From NCBI RefSeq assembly GCF_030466625.1, contig NZ_JADEVT010000001.1, positions 434,001 through 498,000 of the forward strand: 64,000 nucleotides of DNA, given 5' to 3'. A model generated the notes under the pieces. It did not search any database, was not told the origin of the DNA, and saw only the letters and a list, made by a program, of their open reading frames with translations. The stretch is from Nocardioides sp. ChNu-153. GTDB taxonomy: Bacteria; Actinomycetota; Actinomycetes; Propionibacteriales; Nocardioidaceae. Position 1 is the stretch's first letter. Every line of letters starts with the position of its first letter. The translations under genes were made by a program, and so were the position numbers. Positions 8,560 to 17,758 of this stretch are shown here, in pieces.

Positions 8560-9341
8560 GCCGCGACCCCCTTCGACCACGGGCTGACGACGCGGCCGAG
8601 CAGCCCGAACGCGGCGTAGCCCAGGCCGGCGACGAGGGCACACAGCAGCCCGGTGGCCCAGGCCCGCTCGACGTCGAGGTTCTGCTGGGCCGTGACGAGC
8701 ACGCGGGCGACGCCGGGGCGCAGCCCGCCGGCGTACTCCCCGAGGATCGCGCCCAGGAAGGCGGCGGGAGCGGCGATCTGCAGGGCGTTGAGGATGGACG
8801 GGAGGGCGGAGACCAGCTGCACCTTGCGGAGCTGGGCCCACCGGCCGCCGCCGTACACGCTCACGACGTCGAGGCTGGTGCGCTCGGCGGAGCGCAGCCC
8901 CAGCACGGTGCCGACCACGGTCGTGAAGAAGACCGACAAGGTGGCGAGGGCGACCGCGGTGCCCGAGGGGGCGCCGTCCTCCGGGATGCCGATGACGATG
9001 TAGAGCACCGGCGCGATGGCGACGATGGGGATGCAGTAGCTGATGACGGCCAGCTGCATGATCACGCTCTCCAGCTGGGGCACGAGCAGCACGAACGAGG
9101 CCAGGGCGATGGCCGCGACGTTGCCGTAGACGAAGCCGACGAGGGCCTCCTCCACGGTCATCGAGAAGTTGGGACCGTAGTAGGCCCAGCCGTCGTCCAG
9201 CACCGAGGCGACGACGCCGCCGGGGGTGGGCACCCGGGCGTCGGCGAGCAGGGTGAGGGCCAGCAGCCACCACAGCAGCACGACCACGACGACGCCGGCG
9301 GCACCGACGAGCAGGGAGCGGGCACGTCCGGGAGCGCGCAC
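8556..9341 (-). CDS. ABC transporter permease (BPD_transp_1 family), first copy
   Basis: 261 residues with about six transmembrane segments, the first being SLLVGAAGVVVVVLLWWLLALTLL. The EAA loop is at VYGGGRWAQLRKVQLVSALPS. It lies 10 bp after the ATPase gene and overlaps the second permease by 4 bp. It shares the aliphatic-sulfonate/nitrate/pyrimidine-type permease fold with its neighbour but the two are clearly divergent in sequence, so they are a functional pair and not a recent duplication. Confidence 0.9.
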   Translation of the reverse strand: MRAPGRARSLLVGAAGVVVVVLLWWLLALTLLADARVPTPGGVVASVLDDGWAYYGPNFSMTVEEALVGFVYGNVAAIALASFVLLVPQLESVIMQLAVISYCIPIVAIAPVLYIVIGIPEDGAPSGTAVALATLSVFFTTVVGTVLGLRSAERTSLDVVSVYGGGRWAQLRKVQLVSALPSILNALQIAAPAAFLGAILGEYAGGLRPGVARVLVTAQQNLDVERAWATGLLCALVAGLGYAAFGLLGRVVSPWSKGVAA

Positions 9342-9351
9342 GGGGCGGCCC

Positions 9352-10188
9352 TCAGTCCGTGCCGTGCGAGCCGAAGAGCAGCTCGCTGGCCTGGTCGTGG
9401 AGGGCGTGGAACTCGGGCGTGCGCATCATCTCGGGCAGGCGGGGCCGCGGCAGGTCGACGTCGATGACGGCCTTCACCCGGCCCGGCCGCGGGCTCATCA
9501 CCGCGACCTGGTCGGACAGGAAGATGGCCTCGGAGATGCCGTGGGTGACCATGAGCGTGGTCGCCGGCTTCTCGGTCCAGATGCGGAGCAGCTCGACGTT
9601 GAGGCGTTGGCGCGTCATGTCGTCGAGCGCTCCGAAGGGCTCGTCGAGCAGCAGCACCGACGGTTTCACCACCAGCGACCGGGCGATCGAGACCCGCTGG
9701 CGCATGCCGCCCGAGAGCTGGGCGGGCTTGGCCTTCTCGAACCCGGTGAGGCCCACGAGCTCGACGAGCTCGGCGATGAGGGCCTCGTCGGGCTTCTGGC
9801 CGGACACCTCGAACGGCAGCCGGATGTTGGCGACCACCGAGCGCCACGGCAGGAGCGCGGAGTCCTGGAACGCGATCCCCAGCTCGTGGTCGCGGCGCAG
9901 CTCCAGCGGGGTGCGGCCCTCCACGAGCGCGGTGCCCGAGGTGGGCTTCTCGAGCCCGGCGAGGATCCGCAGGATGGTCGACTTGCCGCAGCCCGAGGGC
10001 CCGAGCAGCGAGAGGAAGCTGCCCTTGTCGGTCGACAGCGTGGCGTCGTCGAGCGCGGTCACGCTGCGCCGGCCCATCCGGAACGTCTTGGTCAGGTTCT
10101 CGATCCTGACCCCCGTGCCGGTGGAGGCGGGGGTGCCGGACGGCGTCCGGGGCGGGACGACCGCGGCGGCGGTCGGTGTCGTGCTCAC
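9352..10188 (-). CDS. ABC transporter ATP-binding protein (SsuB/TauB type)
   Basis: 278 residues. Walker A is GPSGCGKST, the Q-loop sits in the stretch ending [10 protein letters not shown], the signature is LSGGMRQR, Walker B is [12 protein letters not shown], and the switch His is in [10 protein letters not shown]. This is the single-ATPase form that works as a homodimer with the two permeases downstream. A Thr/Pro/Ala-rich 25-residue N-terminal extension precedes the domain. It lies 85 bp downstream of the binding-protein gene on the same strand. Confidence 0.93.
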   Translation of the reverse strand: MSTTPTAAAVVPPRTPSGTPASTGTGVRIENLTKTFRMGRRSVTALDDATLSTDKGSFLSLLGPSGCGKSTILRILAGLEKPTSGTALVEGRTPLELRRDHELGIAFQDSALLPWRSVVANIRLPFEVSGQKPDEALIAELVELVGLTGFEKAKPAQLSGGMRQRVSIARSLVVKPSVLLLDEPFGALDDMTRQRLNVELLRIWTEKPATTLMVTHGISEAIFLSDQVAVMSPRPGRVKAVIDVDLPRPRLPEMMRTPEFHALHDQASELLFGSHGTD

Positions 10189-10273
10189 GGGGGACTCCCT
10201 CGGGTGCTGCGGGGGCGGGCGGTGCGGACGCGGGCGTGCCGCCGCCCCGCGGGGGGCGGCGGCACGCGCGGGG

Positions 10274-11353
10274 TCAGGACGTCGGGACCTCGACGCCCTC
10301 GGGCAGCTCGGCCAGCTCGGGCTTCTCCTCGAGCAGCTCGGTGAGCAGGGAGAGGTCGAAGACGTCCTCGGCGCTCACGTCGATGTCGGCGGCGGCCAGG
10401 GTGGCCAGGTTCTCCTCGATGAGCGCGTCGCTGATGGTGAACAGGCCGTTGCTGACGACGTCGGGGGTGACGATGAGACCGGTCTGGACGCGGGCCTGCT
10501 CCAGCTCCTTGTCCATCGACAGGTCGAGGTCGGCGCCGTACTCCTCCACGGCGAGGCGGGCGGCCTCGTCGGGGTCGGCGAGCGCGTCCTGCCAGCCGCG
10601 GATCTCGGCCTCGAGGAACGCCTTCACCATCTCGGGGTCCTCCTCGATGGTGCGCTCGTTGGCGATGAGCGACTCGCCCACGAACGGCAGGCCGTTGTCG
10701 GCGAAGGGCAGGTTGGTGACCTCGTGGCCGTCCATCTGCACGGTGATGGACTCGTTGGTCAGGTAGGCGAGGAAGCCGTCGACCTCGCCGTCCACGAGCG
10801 GGGAGGGGTCGTACTCCACCGGCACCTTGGTGACGTCGGCCGGGTCGATGCCGTTGACCTCGAGCAGGGCGTCGAAGAGCGTCTCGTTGCCGCCGGCCTG
10901 CACACCGATGCGCTTGCCCACGAGGTCCTGCGGCGTCGCGATGTTGCCGCCGTCGGCCATCGACAGGATGGTGAACGGGTTCTTCTGGAACTTGGTGCCG
11001 ACGATCTTGATCGGGGCGTCCTCCTCGGCGACGAGCTGGGCCGTGGCGATCGCGTTGCTGAGGCCGAACTCCGCCTCGCCCGAGGCCACGAGGGTCTCGA
11101 TGGCGCCGGGGCCGGGGTTCATGGTCACGTCCCCGAAGCCGGCGTCGGCGTAGTGCCCGTTGGTGTCGGCGAAGAACTCGCCGGCGAACTCGGCGTTCTT
11201 GACCCACGAGAGCTGCAGGGTGACGTCGCCGAAGTCGCCGTCGGCGGCGTCGGACTCCTCCGAGCCGCCTCCGCAGGCGGACAGGACGAGCGCGGTGGCG
11301 CTGGCGACGGCGGCGCAGCGGGCGAACCGTCGGTGGCGCAGGGACAGCTTCAT
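10274..11353 (-). CDS. ABC transporter substrate-binding lipoprotein (NMT1/THI5-like)
   Basis: 359 residues. A twin-basic signal peptide ends in the lipobox LSAC, so the mature protein is membrane-anchored outside the cell. The body is an NMT1/SsuA/THI5-type periplasmic binding fold ([38 protein letters not shown]). This family binds heteroaromatic ligands such as thiamine pyrimidine precursors, riboflavin or nucleobases, as well as sulfonates. A purine or ureide ligand is inferred from the shared operator and the catabolic neighbours; the sequence alone cannot fix it. The ATG has a good ribosome binding site (GAGGAGAGACC). It is the first gene of an operon running to the dioxygenase at 5479. 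Confidence 0.9.
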   Translation of the reverse strand: MKLSLRHRRFARCAAVASATALVLSACGGGSEESDAADGDFGDVTLQLSWVKNAEFAGEFFADTNGHYADAGFGDVTMNPGPGAIETLVASGEAEFGLSNAIATAQLVAEEDAPIKIVGTKFQKNPFTILSMADGGNIATPQDLVGKRIGVQAGGNETLFDALLEVNGIDPADVTKVPVEYDPSPLVDGEVDGFLAYLTNESITVQMDGHEVTNLPFADNGLPFVGESLIANERTIEEDPEMVKAFLEAEIRGWQDALADPDEAARLAVEEYGADLDLSMDKELEQARVQTGLIVTPDVVSNGLFTISDALIEENLATLAAADIDVSAEDVFDLSLLTELLEEKPELAELPEGVEVPTS

Positions 11354-11415
11354 GGTCTCTCCTCGATCAGGGGTGTTGGCGGCACCTGTCGGTGCGGGGC
11401 CCCGAGTACGCGAGG

Positions 11416-11478
11416 AGGCTAGGAAGGGCGGGTAACGCCGCGACGTTGGCGGCGTTTCACCGCTGTTACGTTCGTTTC
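11416..11478 (-). promoter_or_regulatory. Promoter and operator array of the purine ABC operon
   Basis: On the minus strand a -10 box TAGCCT (11416-11421) is followed one base upstream by a degenerate palindrome, GAAGG-N4-GTAAC in plus-strand orientation (11423-11436). Further GTTTC half-sites lie at 11454 and 11474, the latter forming GTTAC-N4-GTTTC (11465-11478). Half-site starts are spaced 22 and 20 bp, about two helical turns each. The same layout occurs at three other promoters of the island. The leader to the ATG at 11353 is about 55 nt and contains a ribosome binding site. Confidence 0.6.
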
Positions 11479-11483
11479 AGTCC

Positions 11484-12002
11484 TCAGTAGCGGGTGCGGT
11501 CGACCTTGGCGAGCCAGGCGTCGAACGGCGCGGCGGCATCGTCCGGGCGCACCTGCACCACGGGCATGGCCCACTGCTCGCGGGGCGCGGCCAGCAGGTC
11601 GTAGAACGCGCGGTCGTCGAAGCCCCCGTGCGCGGCGTCGTCGCGGTCCGCGGCGTACACCACCCGGTCCACCCGCGCCCACAGCGACGCGGCCACGCAC
11701 ATCGGGCACGGCTCGCACGAGCTGAACAGCTCGCAGCCGGCCAGGGAGAAGTCGCCGAGGGCGCGGCATGCGGCGCGGATGGCCTGCACCTCGGCGTGCG
11801 CCGTCGGGTCCAGGGTCGGCGTGACGCGGTTCTGGCCGGTCGCGACGACCTCCCCGTCGCGCACGACGACGGCGCCGAAGGGCCCACCGCCGTCGGCGAC
11901 GTTCTCCACCGCGAGCGCGACGGCGCGGGCCAGCCAGGTGGCGTCGGTGGCCGTCGGGCCGGCTGCGGGCGCTGCGGGGGCTGCGGGGTGGGGTGCGCTC
12001 AT
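11484..12002 (-). CDS. guaD: Guanine deaminase-like nucleoside deaminase
   Basis: 172 residues, cytidine-deaminase fold. The zinc and catalytic motifs are intact: HAE in [14 protein letters not shown] and PCxxC in [15 protein letters not shown]. The substrate-side segment [23 protein letters not shown] resembles the GuaD/TadA-like group that deaminates guanine to xanthine. It is the last gene of the main operon, and its ATG overlaps the xanthine dehydrogenase stop by 4 bp, so its product xanthine is the substrate of its neighbour. The first 20 residues are a low-complexity Ala/Pro stretch. Adenine or another purine base as substrate cannot be excluded. Confidence 0.8.
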   Translation of the reverse strand: MSAPHPAAPAAPAAGPTATDATWLARAVALAVENVADGGGPFGAVVVRDGEVVATGQNRVTPTLDPTAHAEVQAIRAACRALGDFSLAGCELFSSCEPCPMCVAASLWARVDRVVYAADRDDAAHGGFDDRAFYDLLAAPREQWAMPVVQVRPDDAAAPFDAWLAKVDRTRY

Positions 12003-14773
12003 CGGGGGTCCTCGCTCGGGGTGGTCGGGGTGGCCGGGGTGGCCGGGGTGGCCGGGGTGGCCGGGGTGGCCGGGGGTGCGGCGGGCCGCTGCTGCGCGAG
12101 GCGCCACACCCGGTCGCGGCTCATCGGCACCTCGTGGGGGCGGACGCCGAGGGCGTCGCGCACGGCGTTGGCCATCGCGGCGGCGACGGGGTTGTAGGGC
12201 GCCTCGCTCATCGACTTCGCGCCGGCCGGGCCGAGGGTGTCGACGGTGTCGGCGAACAGCACGCGGGTGGGCGGCACGTCGGCCATCTGCGGCACCCGGT
12301 AGTCGCGGAAGGCGGCGGTGGTGACGGCCCCGTCCCGGGTCATCACCTCCTCGTGCAGCGCGCCGCCGACGGCCTGCGCGACGCCGCCCTCGACCTGCCC
12401 GCGCAGCTGTTCGGGGTTGAGCACGACGGCGGCGTCGACGCCCTGCACGGAGTCGAGCACCCGCACCTCGCCGGTGCGCGGGTCGACCGCGACCCGGAAG
12501 CCGTGCACGTTGAACGCGACCGAGCGCGGCGATCCGGTGTGGGACGCGCGGGCCGTGACGGGCGACTCCAGCACCCCCGGGCCGCCGACGGCGTCGAGGC
12601 GCGCCCGCAGGTCGGCGGCCGCGCGGGCGACGGCGGCGCCCGCGACGACGGAGCCCGTCGAGCCGTAGGCGCCGGTGTCGTAGCCCGACGTCGCCGTGTC
12701 GGAGGTGCGCAGCGTCACGCGCCCGACGGGCACGCCGAGGGCGTCGGCGACGAGCTGGGTGTGGACGGTGGCGGTGCCGTTGCCGAACTCCGCGGTGCCC
12801 ACGTCGACGGTGACCGACCCGTCGGGCGCGACGGTCACCGCCGCCTCGCTGTGGTGCCCGCGCGGGGGGATGGTCGCGATCATGGCCGCGGCGACCCCCT
12901 CGCCGAGCAGCCAGCCCTCGCCGGGTACGGCGGCACTCCCGCGGGTCTCGGACAGGGCGGTCTCGACGAGGTCGAGGCACTGGTCGAGCCCGTAGCTGCC
13001 GAAGACGAGGTCGGCGTCGGGCGGGCCGTTGACGACGAAGTCGTCGCCCGGCACGACGGCGTTGCGCCGCCGGACCTCGAACGGGCTGATGCCCACCTCG
13101 CGGGCCAGCTCGTCCATCGCCGACTCGATGCCGAGCACCACCTGGCCCAGCCCGTAGCCGCGGAAGGCGCCCGACGGCACGTTGTGGGTGTAGACGGCCT
13201 CGGCGTCGACCCGCTTGTTCGCGCAGCGGTAGAGCGCGACCGACTCGTGGCAGCCGTGGAACATGACGCCCGGCCCGTGGTTGCCGTAGGCACCGGTGTC
13301 GGACAGCACGTCGACGCGCAGCGCGGTGAGCACGCCGTCGGCGTCCGCGCCCAGCTCGACCTCGACGCGCATGGGGTGGCGCAGCGGGACCATCGTGAAC
13401 TGCTGCTCGCGGGTGAGCTCGAGCTGCACCGGCGCGGTCTCGCCGCGCTCGGCGAGCCGCAGCGCGGCGACGGCGACGAGGTCCTCGACGATCATCTCCT
13501 GCTTGCCGCCGAAGCCGCCGCCGACGCGGGCCGCGACGACGCGCACCGTGGCGGGGTCACGGTCGAGGATGCGCGCCAGCTCGTCGCGCACGAGGAACGG
13601 CACCTGGGTGCTGGTGCGGACGACGAGGGTGCCGTCGGGCTCGACCCAGGCGCGCGCTCCGTGGGTCTCCAGCGCGGCGTGGGTGACCCGCGCGGTGCGC
13701 CACGTGCCGCTCACCCGGTGGGCGGCGGCGGCGAGACCGGCGGCCACGTCGCCCACCTCGCCGTGGCTGCGCGCGACCGTGTTGCGGCCCGGGTCGGCGA
13801 TGCGGCTCTCCGGCCCCTTGTCGCCGTGGACCAGCGGCGCCCCCGGGGCCCGGGCCTCCTCGGGGTCGAGCACCGCCGGCAGGGGCGCGTAGGTGACCTC
13901 CACGAGGCGGGCGGCGGCGGCCGCCGTACGGGGGGAGTCGGCGACGACCGCGACGACGCGCTGGCCAACGAACCGCACCACGTCGTCGAGCACGCGGGTG
14001 TCGTCGGGGTCGTCGAGGCGGCTCTGGTGCCGCGCGGTCGAGAAGAGCACGCCGGGGACGTCGCGGTGGGTCAGCACGAGCCGCACCCCCGGCAGCGCCT
14101 CGGCGGCCCGCGCGTCGACGGCCACGACGCGCGCGTGGGCGTGGGGGCTCTGCACGAGGGCGACGTGCAGCACGCCGGCCTCGGGCAGGTCGAGGGTGAA
14201 CGGCTCGCGGCCCGTGACGACGCGGCGCGCGGCCGGGGCGCCGACGGAGCGGCCGAGGGCGGCGGTCGGGGCCGGGCCCGGCCCGCCCGGCGCGCCGTCC
14301 GGCTCCTCGACGTTGCACCGCCCGGCGAGGGCGTCGCGGATGGAGCGGTAGCCGGTGCAGCGGCACAGGTTGCCCTTGAACGTCCGCGCCACCTCCTCGG
14401 CGCGGGCGGGGTCGTCGGCCCCGGGCACGACGCCGCGCTCGTCGGCGAGGGCGGCCGCGGTCACGACGTACCCCGCCGTGCAGAAGCCGCACTGGAAGCC
14501 CGCCGCGCGGGCGAAGTTGCGCTGCACCGGGTGCAGGTCGTCGGGCGCCCCGAGGCCGGCGACGGTGGTGACGGCGCGGCCCTCGGCCCGGTGCAGCGGG
14601 AGCACGCAGGAGTGGGTGGCCGCACCGTCGACGAGCACGGTGCACGCGCCGCAGTCGCCCGCGTCGCAGCCCTTCTTCACCTCGAGGTGGCCGGTCTCGC
14701 GCAGGAACGTGCGCAGGCACTGGCCGGGGTGGGCGCCGGACGCGTCGACCGCGGTGCCGTTGACCTCGATCAC
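11999..14773 (-). CDS. Xanthine dehydrogenase, fused 2Fe-2S and molybdopterin subunits
   Basis: 924 residues, cytoplasmic. Domain 1 (about residues 1-160) has both [2Fe-2S] clusters: Cys36/Cys41/Cys44 in [10 protein letters not shown], and CGFC with CRCTGY further on. Domain 2 (about 180-890) is the molybdopterin-binding part, with [11 protein letters not shown], the [10 protein letters not shown] block, GTAEFGNGT and the catalytic Glu in MSEAPYNP. The FAD part is a separate protein encoded immediately upstream (GTGA overlap), so the order is unlike classical single-chain XDH and unlike three-subunit enzymes. It oxidises hypoxanthine and xanthine to urate. The last 30 residues are a Pro-Ala-Thr repeat encoded by a 9-bp tandem repeat. 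GTG start at 14773. Confidence 0.92.
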   Translation of the reverse strand: MIEVNGTAVDASGAHPGQCLRTFLRETGHLEVKKGCDAGDCGACTVLVDGAATHSCVLPLHRAEGRAVTTVAGLGAPDDLHPVQRNFARAAGFQCGFCTAGYVVTAAALADERGVVPGADDPARAEEVARTFKGNLCRCTGYRSIRDALAGRCNVEEPDGAPGGPGPAPTAALGRSVGAPAARRVVTGREPFTLDLPEAGVLHVALVQSPHAHARVVAVDARAAEALPGVRLVLTHRDVPGVLFSTARHQSRLDDPDDTRVLDDVVRFVGQRVVAVVADSPRTAAAAARLVEVTYAPLPAVLDPEEARAPGAPLVHGDKGPESRIADPGRNTVARSHGEVGDVAAGLAAAAHRVSGTWRTARVTHAALETHGARAWVEPDGTLVVRTSTQVPFLVRDELARILDRDPATVRVVAARVGGGFGGKQEMIVEDLVAVAALRLAERGETAPVQLELTREQQFTMVPLRHPMRVEVELGADADGVLTALRVDVLSDTGAYGNHGPGVMFHGCHESVALYRCANKRVDAEAVYTHNVPSGAFRGYGLGQVVLGIESAMDELAREVGISPFEVRRRNAVVPGDDFVVNGPPDADLVFGSYGLDQCLDLVETALSETRGSAAVPGEGWLLGEGVAAAMIATIPPRGHHSEAAVTVAPDGSVTVDVGTAEFGNGTATVHTQLVADALGVPVGRVTLRTSDTATSGYDTGAYGSTGSVVAGAAVARAAADLRARLDAVGGPGVLESPVTARASHTGSPRSVAFNVHGFRVAVDPRTGEVRVLDSVQGVDAAVVLNPEQLRGQVEGGVAQAVGGALHEEVMTRDGAVTTAAFRDYRVPQMADVPPTRVLFADTVDTLGPAGAKSMSEAPYNPVAAAMANAVRDALGVRPHEVPMSRDRVWRLAQQRPAAPPATPATPATPATPATPTTPSEDPR
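12016..12073. repeat. 9-bp tandem repeat at the 3' end of the xanthine dehydrogenase gene
   Basis: About six copies of the 9-bp unit GGGGTGGCC (plus strand), the first copy variant (GGTC). On the coding strand they encode a repeated Pro-Ala-Thr tripeptide, so copy-number change would not shift the frame. The flexible tail lies outside the enzyme domain. Confidence 0.85.
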
Positions 14774-15621
14774 GCGGCCACCTCCTCGCTGCTGGTGGTG
14801 ACGGCCAGCTCGGCCAGCACCTCCGCGGCGAGGACGGGGGTGATCCCGGCCCGCCAGTCCGCGGGGCCGTGAGGGTCGTCGTACCAGGTCGTGACCCCGG
14901 CGAGCGCGTCGGTGACCTCGGCCGCGCCGGGCAGGGCGGGGAAGCGGAGGCGCAGGGGACGGGTGGTCGCGGCGGTGACCACCAGCGTGCAGGCGCCGTC
15001 GGCGTCGAGGCGGCCGACGACGAGCGCGGAGGAGCGGCCGACGGGGGTGAGGGCGAGCTGGCGGGAGGCGTAGCGAGCGGTGAGGGCCGCGGCGGGCACG
15101 TCGACGCCCCGCAGCAGCTCGTCGCCGGCGCGGTCGGTGCGGCCGGGGCCGGTGACGAGGTCGACGACGGGTACGGCGCGCGCCCCCCGGTCCGGCGACC
15201 ACAGGTCGGCGACGCCGTCGAGGGCCGCGGTCAGCGTGATCATCGCGCCCGCGGGGAGGCCGAGGCAGAGGTTGCCGCCGACGGTGGCGACGCTCCAGAC
15301 CTTCGACGACATGAGGAAGGCGTCCGCGCAGCGGCGCACGAGGGCGGCGGCGCTCGCGGTGGCCGGGTCGGCGGCGGGCCACGTCGCCGCGGCGGCGACG
15401 AGCTCGGCGACCGTGCAGGTGCCGGCGATCCGCAGCGCCCCGTCGTCGTCGCGGGCCGTCGGCGCCCAGCCCATGCCGGTCAGGTCGACGAGGCCGGTGA
15501 GGTGGGGCTGCGGGGTGGAGTAGAGCCACGACCCGCCCCCCAGCCACGCCTCACCGGGGCGGAGCACGAGGTCGTCGGTGGTGCGGGCGACGCGCACGCC
15601 CGTCAGCTCGGCGAGGTCCAT
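14770..15621 (-). CDS. Xanthine dehydrogenase FAD-binding subunit
   Basis: 283 residues. It is a molybdopterin-dehydrogenase FAD-binding domain with the FAD motif [21 protein letters not shown] near residue 30, a second FAD contact at [18 protein letters not shown], and a C-terminal CO-dehydrogenase flavoprotein domain. It passes electrons from the 2Fe-2S/Mo protein encoded next to NAD. Both ends are coupled: ATG at 15621 overlaps the regulator stop, and its stop overlaps the GTG of the Fe-S/Mo gene. The C-terminus is slightly shorter than usual. Confidence 0.9.
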   Translation of the reverse strand: MDLAELTGVRVARTTDDLVLRPGEAWLGGGSWLYSTPQPHLTGLVDLTGMGWAPTARDDDGALRIAGTCTVAELVAAAATWPAADPATASAAALVRRCADAFLMSSKVWSVATVGGNLCLGLPAGAMITLTAALDGVADLWSPDRGARAVPVVDLVTGPGRTDRAGDELLRGVDVPAAALTARYASRQLALTPVGRSSALVVGRLDADGACTLVVTAATTRPLRLRFPALPGAAEVTDALAGVTTWYDDPHGPADWRAGITPVLAAEVLAELAVTTSSEEVAA

Positions 15622-16445
15622 CACTCGATCTCCCTCAGGCGCAGGTAGGCGTTGCTGATCGTGGTGACGCGCTCCCGCCCGGCGGCGCCGCGCGCGGCGA
15701 GGACGCCGTCGGCCAGCACGGCGGCCATGCTCATCGCGGCCGCGTAGGAGTCGAAGGCGAGCTCGGTGGCGATGGGGCACCCCAGCCAGGTGCCGCGCGG
15801 CCCGAGGTGGCGGCGGTGGTCGGCGGCGGTCGGGTCGGCGAGCAGCACGACGTCGGCGCCGGTCGCGACCGCGTCGGCGAGGAAGGCGCTGAACCCCACG
15901 GGACGGCGGCGGAACCCGACGAGGAGCACCGCGTCCCCGGCGTCCACGTCGGCCAGCTCCTCGCCCATGACCTGGCCGGGCAGGGGCGCGAGGCGCACGT
16001 CGGGACGGGCCTGGGCGAGCTGCTGGCGCAGGTGGAGCGCGACCGCGTGGCTGCCGCGCCACCCGACGACGTGCACGCGCCGGGCCGAGGCGAGGGCCGC
16101 GACGGCCGGTACGACGCCGGGCTGGCCGACGACGGTCGCGATCGTCGCCGCCTCGGCCCGGGCGTGCGCCGGCAGGCTCGCGGGTGCGCTGAGCTGGCGC
16201 GGCTCGCCCGCCACGCGCTGGGCCCGGAGGTGGTCGCGGACCTCGTCGAAGTCGGCGTACCCCAGGCTGCGGAACAGCCGGCTCATCGTGGCCTTCGAGA
16301 CGCCGGCCAGGTCGGCGAGCTCGGCGGCGCGGTAGGTCGCGAGGTCGTCGAGGTGCTGCAGCAGTGTGTCGGCGGCGCGGCGCTCCTGCGGCGACAGGGT
16401 GGCGCGGTGCGTGGCGATGCGCTCGTCGATCCGCACCGTCGTCAC
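15621..16445 (-). CDS. RpiR/MurR-family transcriptional regulator with SIS domain
   Basis: 274 residues. N-terminal HTH_6 domain (about 1-75) with the helix-turn-helix LADLAGVSKATMSRLFRSLGYADFDE; C-terminal SIS sugar-isomerase-like effector domain (about 115-250) containing VHVVGWRGSHAVALHLRQQL and DAVLLVGFRRRPVGFSAFL. RpiR proteins usually bind palindromes of the GAAA..TTTC type and sense phosphosugars; here the effector is more likely a ureide or purine intermediate. It is embedded in the operon between allantoate amidohydrolase and xanthine dehydrogenase, with GTGA and ATGA overlaps. It is the only regulator encoded in the island and so the best candidate for the GAAACNNNNGTTTC operators found at four promoters. 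Confidence 0.85.
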   Translation of the reverse strand: MTTVRIDERIATHRATLSPQERRAADTLLQHLDDLATYRAAELADLAGVSKATMSRLFRSLGYADFDEVRDHLRAQRVAGEPRQLSAPASLPAHARAEAATIATVVGQPGVVPAVAALASARRVHVVGWRGSHAVALHLRQQLAQARPDVRLAPLPGQVMGEELADVDAGDAVLLVGFRRRPVGFSAFLADAVATGADVVLLADPTAADHRRHLGPRGTWLGCPIATELAFDSYAAAMSMAAVLADGVLAARGAAGRERVTTISNAYLRLREIE

Positions 16446-17758
16446 CGCACCGGTCCCGTCGCAGGGGCGGGCACGGCGGCGGTGCCACCGGCCTCGTACG
16501 CCGCGGCCGCGGCGAGCACCGCGGCCTCGAGCGCGTCGGCGGCGCGGGCCACGTCGACCTCGCGGACGTCCTCGCCCGGGTGGTGGCTGATGCCGTCGTG
16601 GCAGCGCACGAACAGCATGCCGATGTCGGCGACGGCGACGACCGCCATGGCGTCGTGGCCCGCGCGGCTCCACAGGGCCATCGGGTCGGCGTCACCGGTC
16701 GCGCGGATGCCGTCGACGACGGCCTGCTGGAGCCACCCGGCGCACGGGGCGGCGGGCGCGCGGTGGGTCTCGCTCACCTCCAGCGTCAGGCCGCGCGCCG
16801 TGCAGGCGGCGGCGATGGCGGCGTGCAGCACCTCCCACGCGTGGTCGCGGTCGGCGTCGCGCGGCGCCCGCAGGTCGAGGCTGAGGTCGGCGCGGCCGGG
16901 GATGACGTTGACGGCGCCCGGCTGCACCTCGATCTGCCCGACGGTGGCGATGACGCCGAGCTCGCGGGCGAGGCGCTCGACCGCGGTGACGGCCTCGCTG
17001 GCGCCCACGAGGGCGTCGCGCCGCCGCTCGTACGGCGTGCCCCCCGCGTGGCGGGCCTCGCCGTGGACGGTCAGGGCGAAGCGCCGGGCGCCGGCGATGG
17101 TGGTGACGACCCCGAGCGAGGCGTCGGCGGCCTCGAGGTAGGGCCCCTGCTCGATGTGGGCCTCGAGGTAGCCGACGAGGCTGCCGGGTGTCCGGGCGGC
17201 CTCGTGGTTGCGCGCGGGGTCGAGCCCGAAGGCGCGGTAGGCCTGCGCGAGCGTGGTGCCGTCGCGGTCGGCGAGGTCCCACCAGGCGTCGTCCCACGTG
17301 CCGGCGAGGGCCTGGCTGCCGAGCAGGGCCGTGCCGAAGCGGGCGCCCTCCTCGTCGGAGAACGCGACCAGCTCGAGCGCGAAGGGGAGGTCCGCGACCC
17401 GGTCGCCGAGGCGCTGGGCGACGGCCACCGCCAGCACGACGCCGAGCATGCCGTCGAAGCTGCCGGCGTCCGGCACCGTGTCGAGGTGGGAGCCGAGGAG
17501 CAGCGCCGGGAGACCGGGCTCGCGGCCCTCACGCCGGCCGCAGAGGTTGCCCGCCGCGTCCTGCCACGTCGTCAGGCCGGCCTCCGTCATCCAGGTGCGC
17601 ACCAGCGCGTTGGCCGCCGCGTGCTCGGGCGTCAGGTGGAGGCGCTCGAGCCGGTCGGGCGCGGCGGAGAACGCGTCGAGCTCGGCGCAGCGGGCGAGCA
17701 CGCCGGCGGCGGTGGTGGAATCGGTCGTGGGGTCGGTGGTGGGGCCGGTGGTGGTCAT
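16442..17758 (-). CDS. allC: Allantoate amidohydrolase (M20 family)
   Basis: 438 residues. M20 metallopeptidase fold of the hydantoinase/carbamoylase type: metal-site motifs GSHLDTVPDAGSFDGMLG, FSDEEGARFG, and a C-terminal HHPGED with SRAGHDAM; the dimerisation insert contains EAHIEQGPYLE. The family hydrolyses N-carbamoyl compounds; with allantoinase and a PucG-like transaminase beside it, allantoate is the natural substrate (giving ureidoglycine, ammonia and CO2). N-carbamoyl-L-amino acid hydrolase is the main alternative. Start ATG 17758 overlaps the transaminase stop, and its own stop overlaps the RpiR start (GTGA). The first 15 residues are a Thr/Pro-rich tail. Confidence 0.85.
   Translation of the reverse strand: MTTTGPTTDPTTDSTTAAGVLARCAELDAFSAAPDRLERLHLTPEHAAANALVRTWMTEAGLTTWQDAAGNLCGRREGREPGLPALLLGSHLDTVPDAGSFDGMLGVVLAVAVAQRLGDRVADLPFALELVAFSDEEGARFGTALLGSQALAGTWDDAWWDLADRDGTTLAQAYRAFGLDPARNHEAARTPGSLVGYLEAHIEQGPYLEAADASLGVVTTIAGARRFALTVHGEARHAGGTPYERRRDALVGASEAVTAVERLARELGVIATVGQIEVQPGAVNVIPGRADLSLDLRAPRDADRDHAWEVLHAAIAAACTARGLTLEVSETHRAPAAPCAGWLQQAVVDGIRATGDADPMALWSRAGHDAMAVVAVADIGMLFVRCHDGISHHPGEDVREVDVARAADALEAAVLAAAAAYEAGGTAAVPAPATGPVR

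Noticed and set aside
11993-14872. Very long plus-strand open frame antisense to xanthine dehydrogenase (959 codons)
   Set aside because: It mirrors the third-position GC of the real minus-strand gene; the translation is low-complexity Arg/Gly/Asp/His sequence with no recognisable domain. Similar long antisense frames occur opposite most genes here.
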